Assembly: GCF_038397745.1 (NCBI RefSeq)
Contig: NZ_CP151636.1
Location: forward strand, 3,658,001 to 3,722,000
Direction of reading: 5' to 3'
Length of the DNA: 64,000 bases
Source: Microbacterium sp. LWH11-1.2
Lineage (GTDB): Bacteria > Actinomycetota > Actinomycetes > Actinomycetales > Microbacteriaceae
Part shown: in pieces, positions 40,545-49,426 of the stretch
How positions within the stretch are numbered: the stretch's first letter is position 1
Layout: each line of letters begins with the position of its first letter
Program-made: the position numbers and the translations under genes
Notes under the pieces: generated by a model
The model's database searches: none
The model's input: the letters and a program-made list of their open reading frames with translations, nothing else
Told to the model about the DNA's origin: nothing

Positions 40545-42458
40545 TCAGGCGTTCGCGTCCTGACGCTTGATGCGGGCGGTCTCGCGAGCACGGGTGTTCT
40601 GATCCAGGTTCACCTTGCGGATGCGAACGACCTCCGGCGTCACCTCGACGCACTCGTCGTCACGGGCGAACTCGAGGCTCTCCTCGAGCGTCAGCTGACG
40701 CGGCGGAGTCATCGACTCGAACGTGTCGGAGCTCGCTGCACGCATGTTGGTGAGCTTCTTCTCCTTGGTGATGTTCACGTCCATGTCGTCGGCGCGCGAG
40801 TTCTCGCCGATGACCATGCCCTCGTAGACCTCCTGCGTGGGCTGCACGAAGAACGACATGCGCTCCTGCAGGGCGATCATCGCGAACGGGGTCACGACGC
40901 CCTGGCGGTCGGCGACGATCGAGCCGTTCTGGCGCGTGGTGATGTGTCCGGCCCACGGCTCGTAGCCGTGCGAGATCGCGTTGGCGATGCCGGTGCCACG
41001 GGTCGTGGTGAGGAACTCGCTGCGGAAGCCGATGAGGCCGCGCGACGGGACGATGAACTCCATGCGCACCCAGCCGGTGCCGTGGTTCGTCATGTTCTCC
41101 ATGCGACCCTTGCGGCCGGCGAGCAGCTGCGTGATCGCGCCGAGGTGCTCCTCGGGCGTGTCGATCGTGAGGTGCTCGAACGGCTCGTGCGTCTTGCCGT
41201 CGATCTGCTTCGTGACGACCTGGGGCTTGCCCACCGTGAGCTCGAAGCCCTCGCGGCGCATGTTCTCGACGAGGATCGCGAGCGCGAGTTCGCCGCGTCC
41301 CTGCACCTCCCACGCGTCGGGGCGGCCGATGTCGACGACCTTGAGCGAGACGTTGCCGATGAGCTCGCGGTCGAGACGGTCCTTGACCATGCGGGCGGTC
41401 AGCTTGTGGCCCTTGACCTTGCCCATGAGGGGCGAGGTGTTCGTGCCGATCGTCATCGAGATGGCGGGGTCGTCGACCGTGATCGCCGGAAGCGGGCGGA
41501 CGTCCTCGGGGTCGGCGATCGTCTCGCCGATCGTGATGTCCTCGAAGCCTGCGATGGCGACGATGTCACCGGGGGCCGCCGACTCCGCGGGGTAGCGCTC
41601 GAGGGCGCGGGTCTTCAGGAGCTCGGTGATGCGGGCGTTGCTGGTCGAGCCGTCGGCACGGACCCAGGCGACCGTCTGCCCCTTCTTGAGCGTGCCGTTG
41701 AAGACGCGGAGGAGAGCGAGGCGACCGAGGAACGGGCTCGAGTCGAGGTTCGTGACCCAGGCCTGCAGCGGGGCCTCGTCGTCGTAGGACGGCGCCGGGA
41801 TGTGCTCGAGGATGGCGCCGAAGAGCGGCTCCAGGTTCTCGTTGTCCGGCAGCGTGCCGTTCTCGGGGCGGTTCAGCGATGCGGCACCGGCGCGGCCGGA
41901 GGCGTACACGATCGGCACGTCGAGCAGCGCGTCGACGTCGAGATCCGGCACGTCGTCGACGAGGTCGGACGCGAGACCCAGGAGCAGGTCGTGGGCCTCC
42001 TCCTCGACCTCGGCGATGCGCGCGTCGGGACGGTCGGTCTTGTTGACCAGCAGGATGACGGGCAGCTTCGCCTCGAGCGCCTTGCGGAGCACGAAGCGGG
42101 TCTGCGGGAGCGGGCCCTCGCTGGCGTCGACGAGCAGCACGACGCCGTCGACCATGGAGAGGCCGCGCTCGACCTCTCCGCCGAAGTCGGCGTGACCGGG
42201 GGTGTCGATGACGTTGATCGTCACCTCGCCGTCGGTGGCGTGCACGCCCTTGTAGGTGATCGCCGTGTTCTTGGCGAGGATCGTGATGCCCTTCTCACGC
42301 TCGAGGTCGTTCGAGTCCATGGCGCGTTCGTCCACGTGGGCGTGTTCGCCGAAGGAGCCCGTCTGACGCAGCATGGCGTCGACGAGAGTGGTCTTGCCGT
42401 GGTCGACGTGCGCGACGATTGCGACGTTGCGGAGGTCAGAGCGGAGGGCGTGCGCCAT
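40545..42458 (-). CDS. typA: TypA/BipA ribosome-binding GTPase
   Basis: 637 residues. G1 AHVDHGKTT at 16-24, G2 KGITI, G3 DTPGHADFGGEVER, G4 NKTDRPDA; then EF-G-like domains and the BipA-specific C-terminal region (RGTGIANAISHGYEPWAGH, RADDMDVNITKEKKLTNMR). Translational GTPase binding 70S ribosomes under stress or low temperature. Short leader with AGGA before the ATG; ends at a strong terminator. Confidence 0.95.
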   Translation of the reverse strand: MAHALRSDLRNVAIVAHVDHGKTTLVDAMLRQTGSFGEHAHVDERAMDSNDLEREKGITILAKNTAITYKGVHATDGEVTINVIDTPGHADFGGEVERGLSMVDGVVLLVDASEGPLPQTRFVLRKALEAKLPVILLVNKTDRPDARIAEVEEEAHDLLLGLASDLVDDVPDLDVDALLDVPIVYASGRAGAASLNRPENGTLPDNENLEPLFGAILEHIPAPSYDDEAPLQAWVTNLDSSPFLGRLALLRVFNGTLKKGQTVAWVRADGSTSNARITELLKTRALERYPAESAAPGDIVAIAGFEDITIGETIADPEDVRPLPAITVDDPAISMTIGTNTSPLMGKVKGHKLTARMVKDRLDRELIGNVSLKVVDIGRPDAWEVQGRGELALAILVENMRREGFELTVGKPQVVTKQIDGKTHEPFEHLTIDTPEEHLGAITQLLAGRKGRMENMTNHGTGWVRMEFIVPSRGLIGFRSEFLTTTRGTGIANAISHGYEPWAGHITTRQNGSIVADRQGVVTPFAMIALQERMSFFVQPTQEVYEGMVIGENSRADDMDVNITKEKKLTNMRAASSDTFESMTPPRQLTLEESLEFARDDECVEVTPEVVRIRKVNLDQNTRARETARIKRQDANA

Positions 42459-42547
42459 GCAGAAGTCCTAAAGAGGTGTGGGATTGCGCCGGGAAGCCGA
42501 CGTTCCAGGATAACGCAAGCTGAGGGTCTGTTCCTGAGCGGACGTCG

Positions 42548-42553
42548 TAGCAT
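42548..42553 (+). promoter_or_regulatory. -10 box TAGCAT, 7 nt before the CPBP gene GTG
   Basis: Plus-strand TANNNT 7 nt from GTG 42561; leaderless configuration. Confidence 0.55.
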
Positions 42554-42560
42554 CGGGATC

Positions 42561-43367
42561 GTGACTTCCCGACCTGTCCCGGACCCCCTCCCCTGGGACC
42601 CTCCTGCACCCTCCCGCGGCCGGATCGGGTGGGAGATCGCGATCGTGCTCGCGCTGGGCCTCGGTCAGTCCGCCGTGTACGCGATCGTGCAGCTCGCCTA
42701 CCGGCTCACGGATGAGACGCCGCTGGCGGATCAGACCGCGACGCTCAACCCGTCGCGCAGCGACCGCGAGCTCTTCGATCTCATCTATCAGGTGCTGTCG
42801 ATCGGATTCTCGCTCGTGCCGGTGCTGCTGGTGTGCTTCCTCCTCTGGCAGTCGCGCCGTCCGCACCTGGGCAGGCTGGGGCTGGACGGCACGAGGGTCG
42901 CAGCGGATGCCGGGCGCGGCATGCTGCTCGTCCTCGCCATCGGCATCCCCGGTCTGGCGCTCTACATCGCCGGACGCGCCTCGGGGCTCTTCGTTGCGGT
43001 GAATCCGGCGGGACTCGACGCGTACTGGTGGACTGTCCCCGTCCTGCTGCTCGCCGCCGCGCGGGCGTCGCTGCAGGAGGAGTTCGTCGTGCTCGGGTAT
43101 CTCTTCGCGCGCCTCCGGCAGCTCGGATGGAGTCCGTGGACCATCATCGTCTCCACCTCGGTGCTGCGTGCGAGCTACCACCTGTACCAGGGGCCCGGCG
43201 CGTTCATCGGGAATCTGGCGATGGGGCTGCTGTTCGGCTGGCTCTTCCAGCGCAGCGGTCGTCTGCTGCCGTTCCTCGTCGCGCACTTCCTGATCGACGC
43301 GACCGTGTTCGTCGGCTATCCCTGGGCGGCGGCGACCTGGCCGGAGCTCTTCGGACTGCCGAGCTGA
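42561..43367 (+). CDS. CPBP-family intramembrane metalloprotease (Abi/CAAX-like)
   Basis: 268 residues, about seven hydrophobic segments. Family motifs: EE in ASLQEEFVVLGYLF (~176), the R-x-x-x-H region SVLRASYHLYQGPGAF (~203), and HFLIDATVF (~245), which supply the proposed Glu/His active site in the membrane. Substrate unknown; members process prenylated or short membrane peptides or give bacteriocin self-immunity. GTG start 7 nt after TAGCAT. Confidence 0.87.
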   Translation: MTSRPVPDPLPWDPPAPSRGRIGWEIAIVLALGLGQSAVYAIVQLAYRLTDETPLADQTATLNPSRSDRELFDLIYQVLSIGFSLVPVLLVCFLLWQSRRPHLGRLGLDGTRVAADAGRGMLLVLAIGIPGLALYIAGRASGLFVAVNPAGLDAYWWTVPVLLLAAARASLQEEFVVLGYLFARLRQLGWSPWTIIVSTSVLRASYHLYQGPGAFIGNLAMGLLFGWLFQRSGRLLPFLVAHFLIDATVFVGYPWAAATWPELFGLPS

Positions 43368-43374
43368 GACGGGG

Positions 43375-43941
43375 TCAGCCGGCGTTCGCGATGAACACGG
43401 CCACCGCGGCCCAGACCAGGATGACGGCCAGGGCGAGGAGAGCGGGACGATCCCAGCTCCGCCGGATGGGAGCATCGGCGGCGGGATCGGACGCCTCCCA
43501 GCGATCGCGGATGTCGGTCAGATCGCGCAGGCTGGTCGGGGCTTTGCGCTCCTCGTCCTGCCGACCCGCGGCGCGCCGCTGCCGCGCCCTGGCCGGCCCG
43601 CCGTAGCACGTGACGTCGCTGCCGTCATCGAGCGAGAAGACGAGCTGCCAGCGCAGATCGATGTCACGCACACGACGCCACCCGAAGGTCGTGCGTCGCA
43701 GCATGTTCTGCACGGTCGCCTCCGCGTCGTCAATGCGGACGAACGAGACGAAGGCGACCTCGTACACGACCCACAGCCCGAGGAGGATCCACGGTGCGAG
43801 CAGCAGCGCCTGCCCCCACCCCGCGCGCACGACGGCATCGCCGAGCAGGAACAGCGCGAGCAGCGAGCAGAGGACGAGGAAGACCGGACCGGAGGCCGCA
43901 CGGAAAGTCCGTGCGGCCCCCGATCCTGGATCGGTCGGCAC
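43375..43941 (-). CDS. Membrane protein with bacterial PH-like domain (bPH_6 type)
   Basis: 188 residues. Two hydrophobic segments (about 18-35, 42-62), a PH-like stretch (FVRIDDAEATVQNMLRRTTF then WRRVRDIDLRWQLVFSLDDG), a charged linker, and a last helix at about 168-186. It starts 2 nt after the transporter ATPase stop and is probably the last gene of that operon by read-through. Function unknown. Confidence 0.7.
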   Translation of the reverse strand: MPTDPGSGAARTFRAASGPVFLVLCSLLALFLLGDAVVRAGWGQALLLAPWILLGLWVVYEVAFVSFVRIDDAEATVQNMLRRTTFGWRRVRDIDLRWQLVFSLDDGSDVTCYGGPARARQRRAAGRQDEERKAPTSLRDLTDIRDRWEASDPAADAPIRRSWDRPALLALAVILVWAAVAVFIANAG

Positions 43942-43943
43942 GT

Positions 43944-45617
43944 TCAGCGCCCGCCGAGCGGGATCGACGCCCCGGGGATCGCCTTGAGGAGCCGGTCGGT
44001 GTACTCCTGCTGGGGGTTGGCGAAGATCTCGTCGACAGTCCCCTGCTCGACGACCTTCCCCTTCTCCATGACGCAGACGAGGTCGCTCGACACGCGCACG
44101 ACAGCGAGGTCGTGCGTGATGAACAGGTACGTCAGGTTCAGCTCCGACTGCAGCTCGGCGAGCAGCTTCAGGATCTGATCCTGCACCAGCACGTCGAGCG
44201 CCGAGACGGCCTCGTCGAGCACGACGATGTCCGGCTTGAGCGCGAGCGCCCGGGCGATCGCGACGCGCTGCCGCTGTCCGCCGGAGAGCTCGTTCGCGTA
44301 TCGGGTCGCGAGCGTCCTCGGCAGCGCCACCTGGTCGAGAAGCTCCTCGACGCGTTCGCGCTGCGAAGCCCGATCCCCCACACCGTGGATCTGGAGCGGC
44401 TCGGAGATCGTGTTCCCGATGTTGCGCAGCGGGTCCAGCGATCCATACGGATCCTGGAACACGGGCTGCATGCGGCGGCGCAGCCCGAACGCCTGCGCGT
44501 TCGAGAGCTTCGACACATCCTGACCGTCGATCTCGATGGTGCCGCTCGTGGGCTCCTCGAGCTTGAGCACCATCTTGGCGACCGTCGACTTGCCGGAACC
44601 CGACTCGCCGACGAGGGCGAGCGTCTTCCCGCGCGGGATGTCGAAGGAGACGTCGTCGACCGCACGGAACGCCTCGCTGCGGAAGTTCCCCTGACGGATC
44701 TTGTAGTCCTTCGTGAGTCCCGCCACCCGTACGGTCGGCGGGATGTCCGCGAGGTCCTCGAGCGTCTCGATGCCGCGGTCCTCGACGACGGCCTGGATGC
44801 GCTGCGAGGCGACGCTCGGGGCTGCACCCACGAGTCGCTGCGTGTACGGATGCTGCGGATTCTCGAGGATCTGCCTGCTCGGGCCGGCCTCGACGATGTT
44901 GCCGTTGCTCATCACGATGATCTTCTCGGCGCGCTCGGCCGCGAGGCCGAGGTCGTGAGTGATGAGGAGCACCGAGGTGCCCTTGTCACGCGTGAGCGTC
45001 GCCATGTGATCGAGGATGACCCGCTGCACCGTCACGTCGAGCGCCGAGGTCGGCTCGTCGGCGATCAGGAGCTTCGGGTCGGCGGCCAGTCCGATGCCGA
45101 TCAGCGCACGCTGGCGCATGCCGCCGGAGAACTGGTGCGGGAACTGGTGCAGGCGTCGCTCGGCGTCGCCGAGTCCTGCCTGCTGCAGCACCTCGATCGC
45201 CCGCGCCTTCACATCCGCCTTGCCACGGGCGATCCCGTTCGCGCGGATCGCCTCCTTGACCTGGAAGCCGATGCTCCACACCGGGTTGAGGTTCGACATC
45301 GGATCCTGCGGGACGAAGCCGATCTCGCGGCCGCGGACGGTCTCGATCTCGTGGCGCCCGAGCGTGGTGAGCTCGCGGCCGTCGAGGGTGATCGATCCGC
45401 CCGTGATCGTTCCGGTGCCGGGAAGCAGGTTCACGATGGCACTGGCGGTCGTGGACTTGCCCGAGCCGGACTCGCCCACGATGGCGACGGTCTCGCCGGG
45501 GAAGATGTCGAAGCTCGCGCCGTGCAGGACCTCGCGGAGACCCTCCTGTGTGCGGAACGCGACCTTGAGGTCGCGCACGCTCAGCAGCGGCACCTGTTCG
45601 GGAGTGCGCTCGCTCAT
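43944..45617 (-). CDS. Fused DppD-DppF ATPase of a family-5 (peptide/oligosaccharide) ABC importer
   Basis: 557 residues with two ABC domains. First: Walker [10 protein letters not shown] (~48), signature FSGGMRQR (~165), Walker [13 protein letters not shown]. Second: Walker [10 protein letters not shown] (~331), signature LSGGQRQR (~450), Walker [13 protein letters not shown], where the usual Pro after Glu is Ala. Each ends with the oligopeptide-transporter C-terminal region ([20 protein letters not shown]). Fusion of the two ATPases distinguishes this system from the second one in the window, which has them separate. ATGA overlap with the permease. Confidence 0.9.
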   Translation of the reverse strand: MSERTPEQVPLLSVRDLKVAFRTQEGLREVLHGASFDIFPGETVAIVGESGSGKSTTASAIVNLLPGTGTITGGSITLDGRELTTLGRHEIETVRGREIGFVPQDPMSNLNPVWSIGFQVKEAIRANGIARGKADVKARAIEVLQQAGLGDAERRLHQFPHQFSGGMRQRALIGIGLAADPKLLIADEPTSALDVTVQRVILDHMATLTRDKGTSVLLITHDLGLAAERAEKIIVMSNGNIVEAGPSRQILENPQHPYTQRLVGAAPSVASQRIQAVVEDRGIETLEDLADIPPTVRVAGLTKDYKIRQGNFRSEAFRAVDDVSFDIPRGKTLALVGESGSGKSTVAKMVLKLEEPTSGTIEIDGQDVSKLSNAQAFGLRRRMQPVFQDPYGSLDPLRNIGNTISEPLQIHGVGDRASQRERVEELLDQVALPRTLATRYANELSGGQRQRVAIARALALKPDIVVLDEAVSALDVLVQDQILKLLAELQSELNLTYLFITHDLAVVRVSSDLVCVMEKGKVVEQGTVDEIFANPQQEYTDRLLKAIPGASIPLGGR

Positions 45618-46558
45618 CGGCGTGCCCTCGCTCTCGGATCGATGGCGTCTCGGATGAGCTCGCCCAGGGTCACGAACGCGAGCACGGCGAGCGTGAGCGC
45701 GATCGACGGATAGATGAGCGCCATCGGCGCCACCCGGAGCGACGACTGTGCCGCGCTGATGTCATTTCCCCACGACATGGTGTCGCTTCCCAGGCCGACG
45801 CCGAGGAACGACAGGGTCGCCTCGGCGACGATCGATGCCGCGAGCGACAGCGTCGAGACGACGAGCAGCGGCGCCAGGGCGTTCGGGATGACGTGTCCGA
45901 CGAGCGTGCCGAACTTGGAGCGTCCGAGCGCACGAGAGGCGACCACGAAGTCCGCCTGACGGACCCGGAGGACCTCCGCACGCACGACACGCGCGGTGGA
46001 CGCCCAGGCGAAACCACCGATCGCGAACGCGAGGACCGGAACGGAGCGGTACTGCGAGAAGACCGTCATGACGACCACGGCGGCGAGGATGTAGGGAATC
46101 GCGAAGAAGATGTCGCCGATGCGCGACAGCAGCGAGTCCAGCCATCCGCCGTAGAAGCCGGCGAGCGCACCCATGATGAGGCCGACGATCGAGCCGATCG
46201 CCGTGGCCAGCAGACCGACGGCGAGCGAGGTCTGCGCGCCCCAGACGATGCGGGCGTAGATGTCGCAGCCCTGGAACGTGAATCCGAGCGGATGCCCGTC
46301 CGTCGGTCCGGCATTGCTGTTGCCCAGTTCGCACCCGCTGTTCGGCGGGGTCGATGTGAACAGCGTCGGCCAGAGCGCCATCACCAGGAAGAAGAGTGCG
46401 AGCACGACCGAGAACCAGAACAGCGGACGCCGCCGGAGGTCGGTCCACGCATCGCGCCACAGGTTGCGCGGCTTCTCCGCGATGCGCACGGCGTCGACGG
46501 AGATGCTCTCCGTCTCGACGGGCGCGACGAAGTGATTCTGCGAGTTGGGGTCATGCAT
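45614..46558 (-). CDS. ABC importer permease, DppC type
   Basis: 314 residues, six hydrophobic segments. N-terminal OppC-type region WRDAWTDLRRRPLFWFSVVL, the extracytoplasmic region GHPLGFTFQGCDIYARIVWG, and the cytoplasmic EAA-like loop VASRALGRSKFGTLVGHVIPNALAP (about 207-231). The stop overlaps the ATPase start. Membrane partner of the DppB-type permease encoded just upstream. Confidence 0.9.
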   Translation of the reverse strand: MHDPNSQNHFVAPVETESISVDAVRIAEKPRNLWRDAWTDLRRRPLFWFSVVLALFFLVMALWPTLFTSTPPNSGCELGNSNAGPTDGHPLGFTFQGCDIYARIVWGAQTSLAVGLLATAIGSIVGLIMGALAGFYGGWLDSLLSRIGDIFFAIPYILAAVVVMTVFSQYRSVPVLAFAIGGFAWASTARVVRAEVLRVRQADFVVASRALGRSKFGTLVGHVIPNALAPLLVVSTLSLAASIVAEATLSFLGVGLGSDTMSWGNDISAAQSSLRVAPMALIYPSIALTLAVLAFVTLGELIRDAIDPRARARR

Positions 46559-47477
46559 AGCGGATCCTTGGGTCGAGCAGACCGTAGAGCAGGTCGATGA
46601 CGAGGTTGACCAGGACGTACAGGATCACGAACACCGTGACGAAGGAGACCACGGTGGGGCCCTCGTTGCGGATCGCGGCCTGGTACAGCGTGTTGCCGAC
46701 GCCGGGGACGTTGAAGATCCCCTCGGTCACGGTCGCTCCGACCAGCAGCACACCGAAGTTGGTGGCCGAGTTGGTGATCACGGGGATCAGCGAGTTGCGC
46801 AGCACGTGCACCGGGATCACCCGACTGCGCGAGAGCCCCTTGCTGTAGGCGGTGCGCACCCAGTCCTGGTTGAGCGTGTCGATCACGGAGCTCCGCATCA
46901 GACGCATGCTGACCGCGAACAGACTGAAGCCGAGCACGATCGCCGGCAGCCACAGGCCGCCCCAGTCGTTGTCGGAGCCCACTGTGGGTTTGAACCAGCC
47001 GAGCTGGATCGCCAGGAAGTACTGCGCGAGGAACGCGACCACGAAGATCGGGATGGCGATGGCGACGAGGGCGATGCCGAGCATCGCGTGATCGAAGACC
47101 TTGCCCTTGCGCAGCGCCGAGATCGTGCCGATGACGATCGCGAGCGTGAACTCGATGGCGATCGCCATGACCGCCAGGCGCCCTGTGACCGGGAGGGTCT
47201 CTGCGAGGACCTCCGAGACCGGACGGCCGGAGAACGTGTTTCCGAGGTCGCCCTGGAACACACCGGTGATGTAGTACCAGTACTGCACGATGAACGGATC
47301 GTTCAGGTGGTACTGCTCACGCAGCTGCTCCACGACCGCAGGGTTCGGGGTGCGGTCGCCGAACAGGGCGAGGATCGGATCGCCGGGCATGGCGAACACG
47401 AGGAAGTAGATGAGCAGGGTGGCTCCGAAGAAAACCGGAATCACCTGCAGAAGACGTCTGAGGATGTAGCCGAACAT
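46551..47477 (-). CDS. ABC importer permease, DppB type
   Basis: 308 residues from ATG 47477, chosen because the family begins MFGYILRRLLQVIPV; an in-frame GTG at 47519 has no ribosome site. Six hydrophobic segments; conserved AMPGDPILALFG near 29-40 and the cytoplasmic loop VRTAYSKGLSRSRVIPVHVLRN near 217-238. Overlaps the DppC-type permease by 8 nt. A 13-bp hairpin lies between this gene and the binding protein. Confidence 0.9.
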   Translation of the reverse strand: MFGYILRRLLQVIPVFFGATLLIYFLVFAMPGDPILALFGDRTPNPAVVEQLREQYHLNDPFIVQYWYYITGVFQGDLGNTFSGRPVSEVLAETLPVTGRLAVMAIAIEFTLAIVIGTISALRKGKVFDHAMLGIALVAIAIPIFVVAFLAQYFLAIQLGWFKPTVGSDNDWGGLWLPAIVLGFSLFAVSMRLMRSSVIDTLNQDWVRTAYSKGLSRSRVIPVHVLRNSLIPVITNSATNFGVLLVGATVTEGIFNVPGVGNTLYQAAIRNEGPTVVSFVTVFVILYVLVNLVIDLLYGLLDPRIRYA

Positions 47478-47526
47478 CTGTGGTCCCGTTGCGAGGAGGC
47501 GGAAAAGCTTGTCGAACACAGCCCGC

Positions 47527-47556
47527 GAGGCGGTGACGACGAATCGTCACCGCCTC
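47527..47556 (-). terminator. Intercistronic hairpin between binding protein and permease genes
   Basis: GAGGCGGTGACGA (47527-47539) pairs perfectly with TCGTCACCGCCTC (47544-47556); on the transcribed minus strand the loop is UUCG. Position, 21 nt past the binding-protein stop and well before the permease start, suits partial termination or protection of upstream mRNA, giving more binding protein than membrane parts. Confidence 0.7.
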
Positions 47557-47576
47557 ACAGGTGAGTGCCGTCCGGC

Positions 47577-49208
47577 TTACTCGCCGTCCTTCGTGACCTG
47601 GTAGAGGATCGGCCAGGTGTCCCAGCCGAACTCGACGTTGTCGACCGACTCGCCCCAGGCGCCCATGGCGTTGGTGTACCAGAGCGGGATGGCGGGCAGG
47701 TCCTTGAACAGGATCTCCTGCGCCTCCTGGAACTTCGTGATGCCCTCTTCGACGTCGGCAGCGGATGCGCCCTCATCGAGGAGTGCGTCGAACTCGGGGT
47801 TCGAGTAGTCGCCGTCGTTCGAACCGGCACCGGTGCCGAAGAGCGGGCCGAGGCCATTGAACATCGACGGGTAGTCGAACTGCCATCCGGTGCGGAAGGC
47901 GGTGGTCGACTGACGCTCGGTGATCAGCGTGCGGTGCTCGGCGAAGGTCGGGATCGGGTTGCCGGAGGCCTCGATGCCGAGGTTGTTCTTCAGCTGGTTG
48001 GCGATGGCGTCGACCCAGCCCTGGTTGGGGCCGTCCGCGTTGTACTGGATCTGGAACGATCCGGTCCACGGTGCGATGGCGTCGGCCTCGGCCCACAGCT
48101 CCTTCGCCTTCTCGGGGTCGAACTCGAGCACCTCGGAACCGGGGATGTCCTCGGAGTAGCCGTCGATCACCGGAGAGGTGAAGTCCTTCATCGGGGTGCG
48201 GGTGCCGCTGAAGACCACATCGGTGATCTCCTCACGGTTGATCGCGTGCGAGATCGCCGCACGTCGCAGCTGACCCTCTTCACCGCTGAAGTGCTCGAGG
48301 CGCTCCGGGATCGTGATGGTCGCGTTGGCCGCTGCCGGCTGGTTCACCGTGCGACCCTCGAAGTCGCTCTCGAACGTCTGCAGGGCGCTGTCCGGGATCT
48401 CCTGGAGGATGTCGAGGTTGCCGCCCTGGAGGTCGGCGTAGGCGGCATCGGTGCTGGCGTAGAGGATCATGTCCACGCCGCCGTTCACCGCCTCACGGGG
48501 ACCGGTGTAGTCCTCGTTCTTGATGAGGTCGATGCTCTCGTTGTGCTTCCACGCGCCCTCTTCGGCGAAGACGTACGGGCCGTTGCCGATCGGGTTCTCG
48601 CCGAAGGCCTCGAGGTCGTCCCATGCCGCTGCGGGGAGCGGGAAGAACGCCGTGTAGCCGAGGCGCAGCGGGAAGTCGGACTCGGGCTGCTTCAGCTTCA
48701 CCGTGAAGGTGAGGTCGTCGACGACCTTGAGGCCGGAGAGCTCCGGGACGTTCTCGTCGTAGGAGAAGCCCTCGATGGACTCGAAGAAGTAGCTCGAGAG
48801 CTGCTTGTTGTCGAGCGCCGAACCGTAGTTCCAGGCCTTGACGAACGACTCGGCGTCGACCGGGTCGCCGTTCGCGAAGGTCTGGTCGGCCTTGATCTTG
48901 ATCGTGTAGGTCTGCGCGTCGTCGGTCTCGATGGACTCGGCGAGGTCGTTGTGCACGGCGCCCTCGGCGTCGTAGTACACGAGACCGGCGAAGATGCTCT
49001 GCAGCACGAGGCCGCCGCCGACCTCGTTGGTGTTCGTGGGGATCAGCGGGTTCTGCGGCTCGGTGTTGTTGACCGAGATGATCGCCGTGGCGTCACCGGA
49101 CGACTCCTCGGCGGGCTCGTTGCCCCCGCCGCTCGCGCAGCCCGCGAGAGTCAGGGCCCCGATCAGGAAAAATGCGCTGCCCGCGAGGGCGATCTTGTTG
49201 CGCTTCAC
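47577..49208 (-). CDS. Family-5 extracellular solute-binding lipoprotein (transporter 1)
   Basis: 543 residues. Lipoprotein signal peptide with lipobox LAGC (Cys24). SBP_bac_5 features: ENPIGNGPYVFAEEG near 197, ISHAINREEITDVVFSG near 319, and GTGAGSNDGDYSNPEFDALL near 462. Binds peptides or oligosaccharides outside the membrane and delivers them to the permeases encoded downstream. GTG start with AGGAGG 7 nt upstream. Ligand cannot be predicted with confidence. Confidence 0.92.
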   Translation of the reverse strand: MKRNKIALAGSAFFLIGALTLAGCASGGGNEPAEESSGDATAIISVNNTEPQNPLIPTNTNEVGGGLVLQSIFAGLVYYDAEGAVHNDLAESIETDDAQTYTIKIKADQTFANGDPVDAESFVKAWNYGSALDNKQLSSYFFESIEGFSYDENVPELSGLKVVDDLTFTVKLKQPESDFPLRLGYTAFFPLPAAAWDDLEAFGENPIGNGPYVFAEEGAWKHNESIDLIKNEDYTGPREAVNGGVDMILYASTDAAYADLQGGNLDILQEIPDSALQTFESDFEGRTVNQPAAANATITIPERLEHFSGEEGQLRRAAISHAINREEITDVVFSGTRTPMKDFTSPVIDGYSEDIPGSEVLEFDPEKAKELWAEADAIAPWTGSFQIQYNADGPNQGWVDAIANQLKNNLGIEASGNPIPTFAEHRTLITERQSTTAFRTGWQFDYPSMFNGLGPLFGTGAGSNDGDYSNPEFDALLDEGASAADVEEGITKFQEAQEILFKDLPAIPLWYTNAMGAWGESVDNVEFGWDTWPILYQVTKDGE

Positions 49209-49300
49209 TTTGTGTCCTCCTGGACTGTTACTCAGACTGCGCGCTCACCGTTGAACACGTAGGGATAGTCGAGCGTAACCCGGGGTCGGGCTCGCGAACG

Positions 49301-49328
49301 CACTCAGCTAACGAACTGTTACTGAGTG
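49301..49328. promoter_or_regulatory. Inverted repeat upstream of binding-protein gene 1
   Basis: CACTCAG (49301-49307) pairs with CTGAGTG (49322-49328) and TAAC (49309-49312) with GTTA (49318-49321) around GAACT, with one bulged C. It lies ~95 bp before the GTG at 49208, in the 218-bp gap to gcvP; operator or 5' hairpin. Otherwise the gap shows a possible TACGCT and the gcvP terminator. Confidence 0.45.
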
Positions 49329-49370
49329 GTGACCATCCGTAACATCCGCGAAACACCCGGAAAGACGCGA

Positions 49371-49405
49371 CGGAGCCGCGCTCCCCGGCGAGGAGCGCGA
49401 CTCCG
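49371..49405 (-). terminator. Terminator of the gcvTHP operon
   Basis: CGGAGCCGCGCTCC (49371-49384) pairs with GGAGCGCGACTCCG (49392-49405) with one mismatch, 22 nt after the gcvP stop. Confidence 0.7.
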
Positions 49406-49426
49406 TTCAGATGGGTCGATCCGGTG

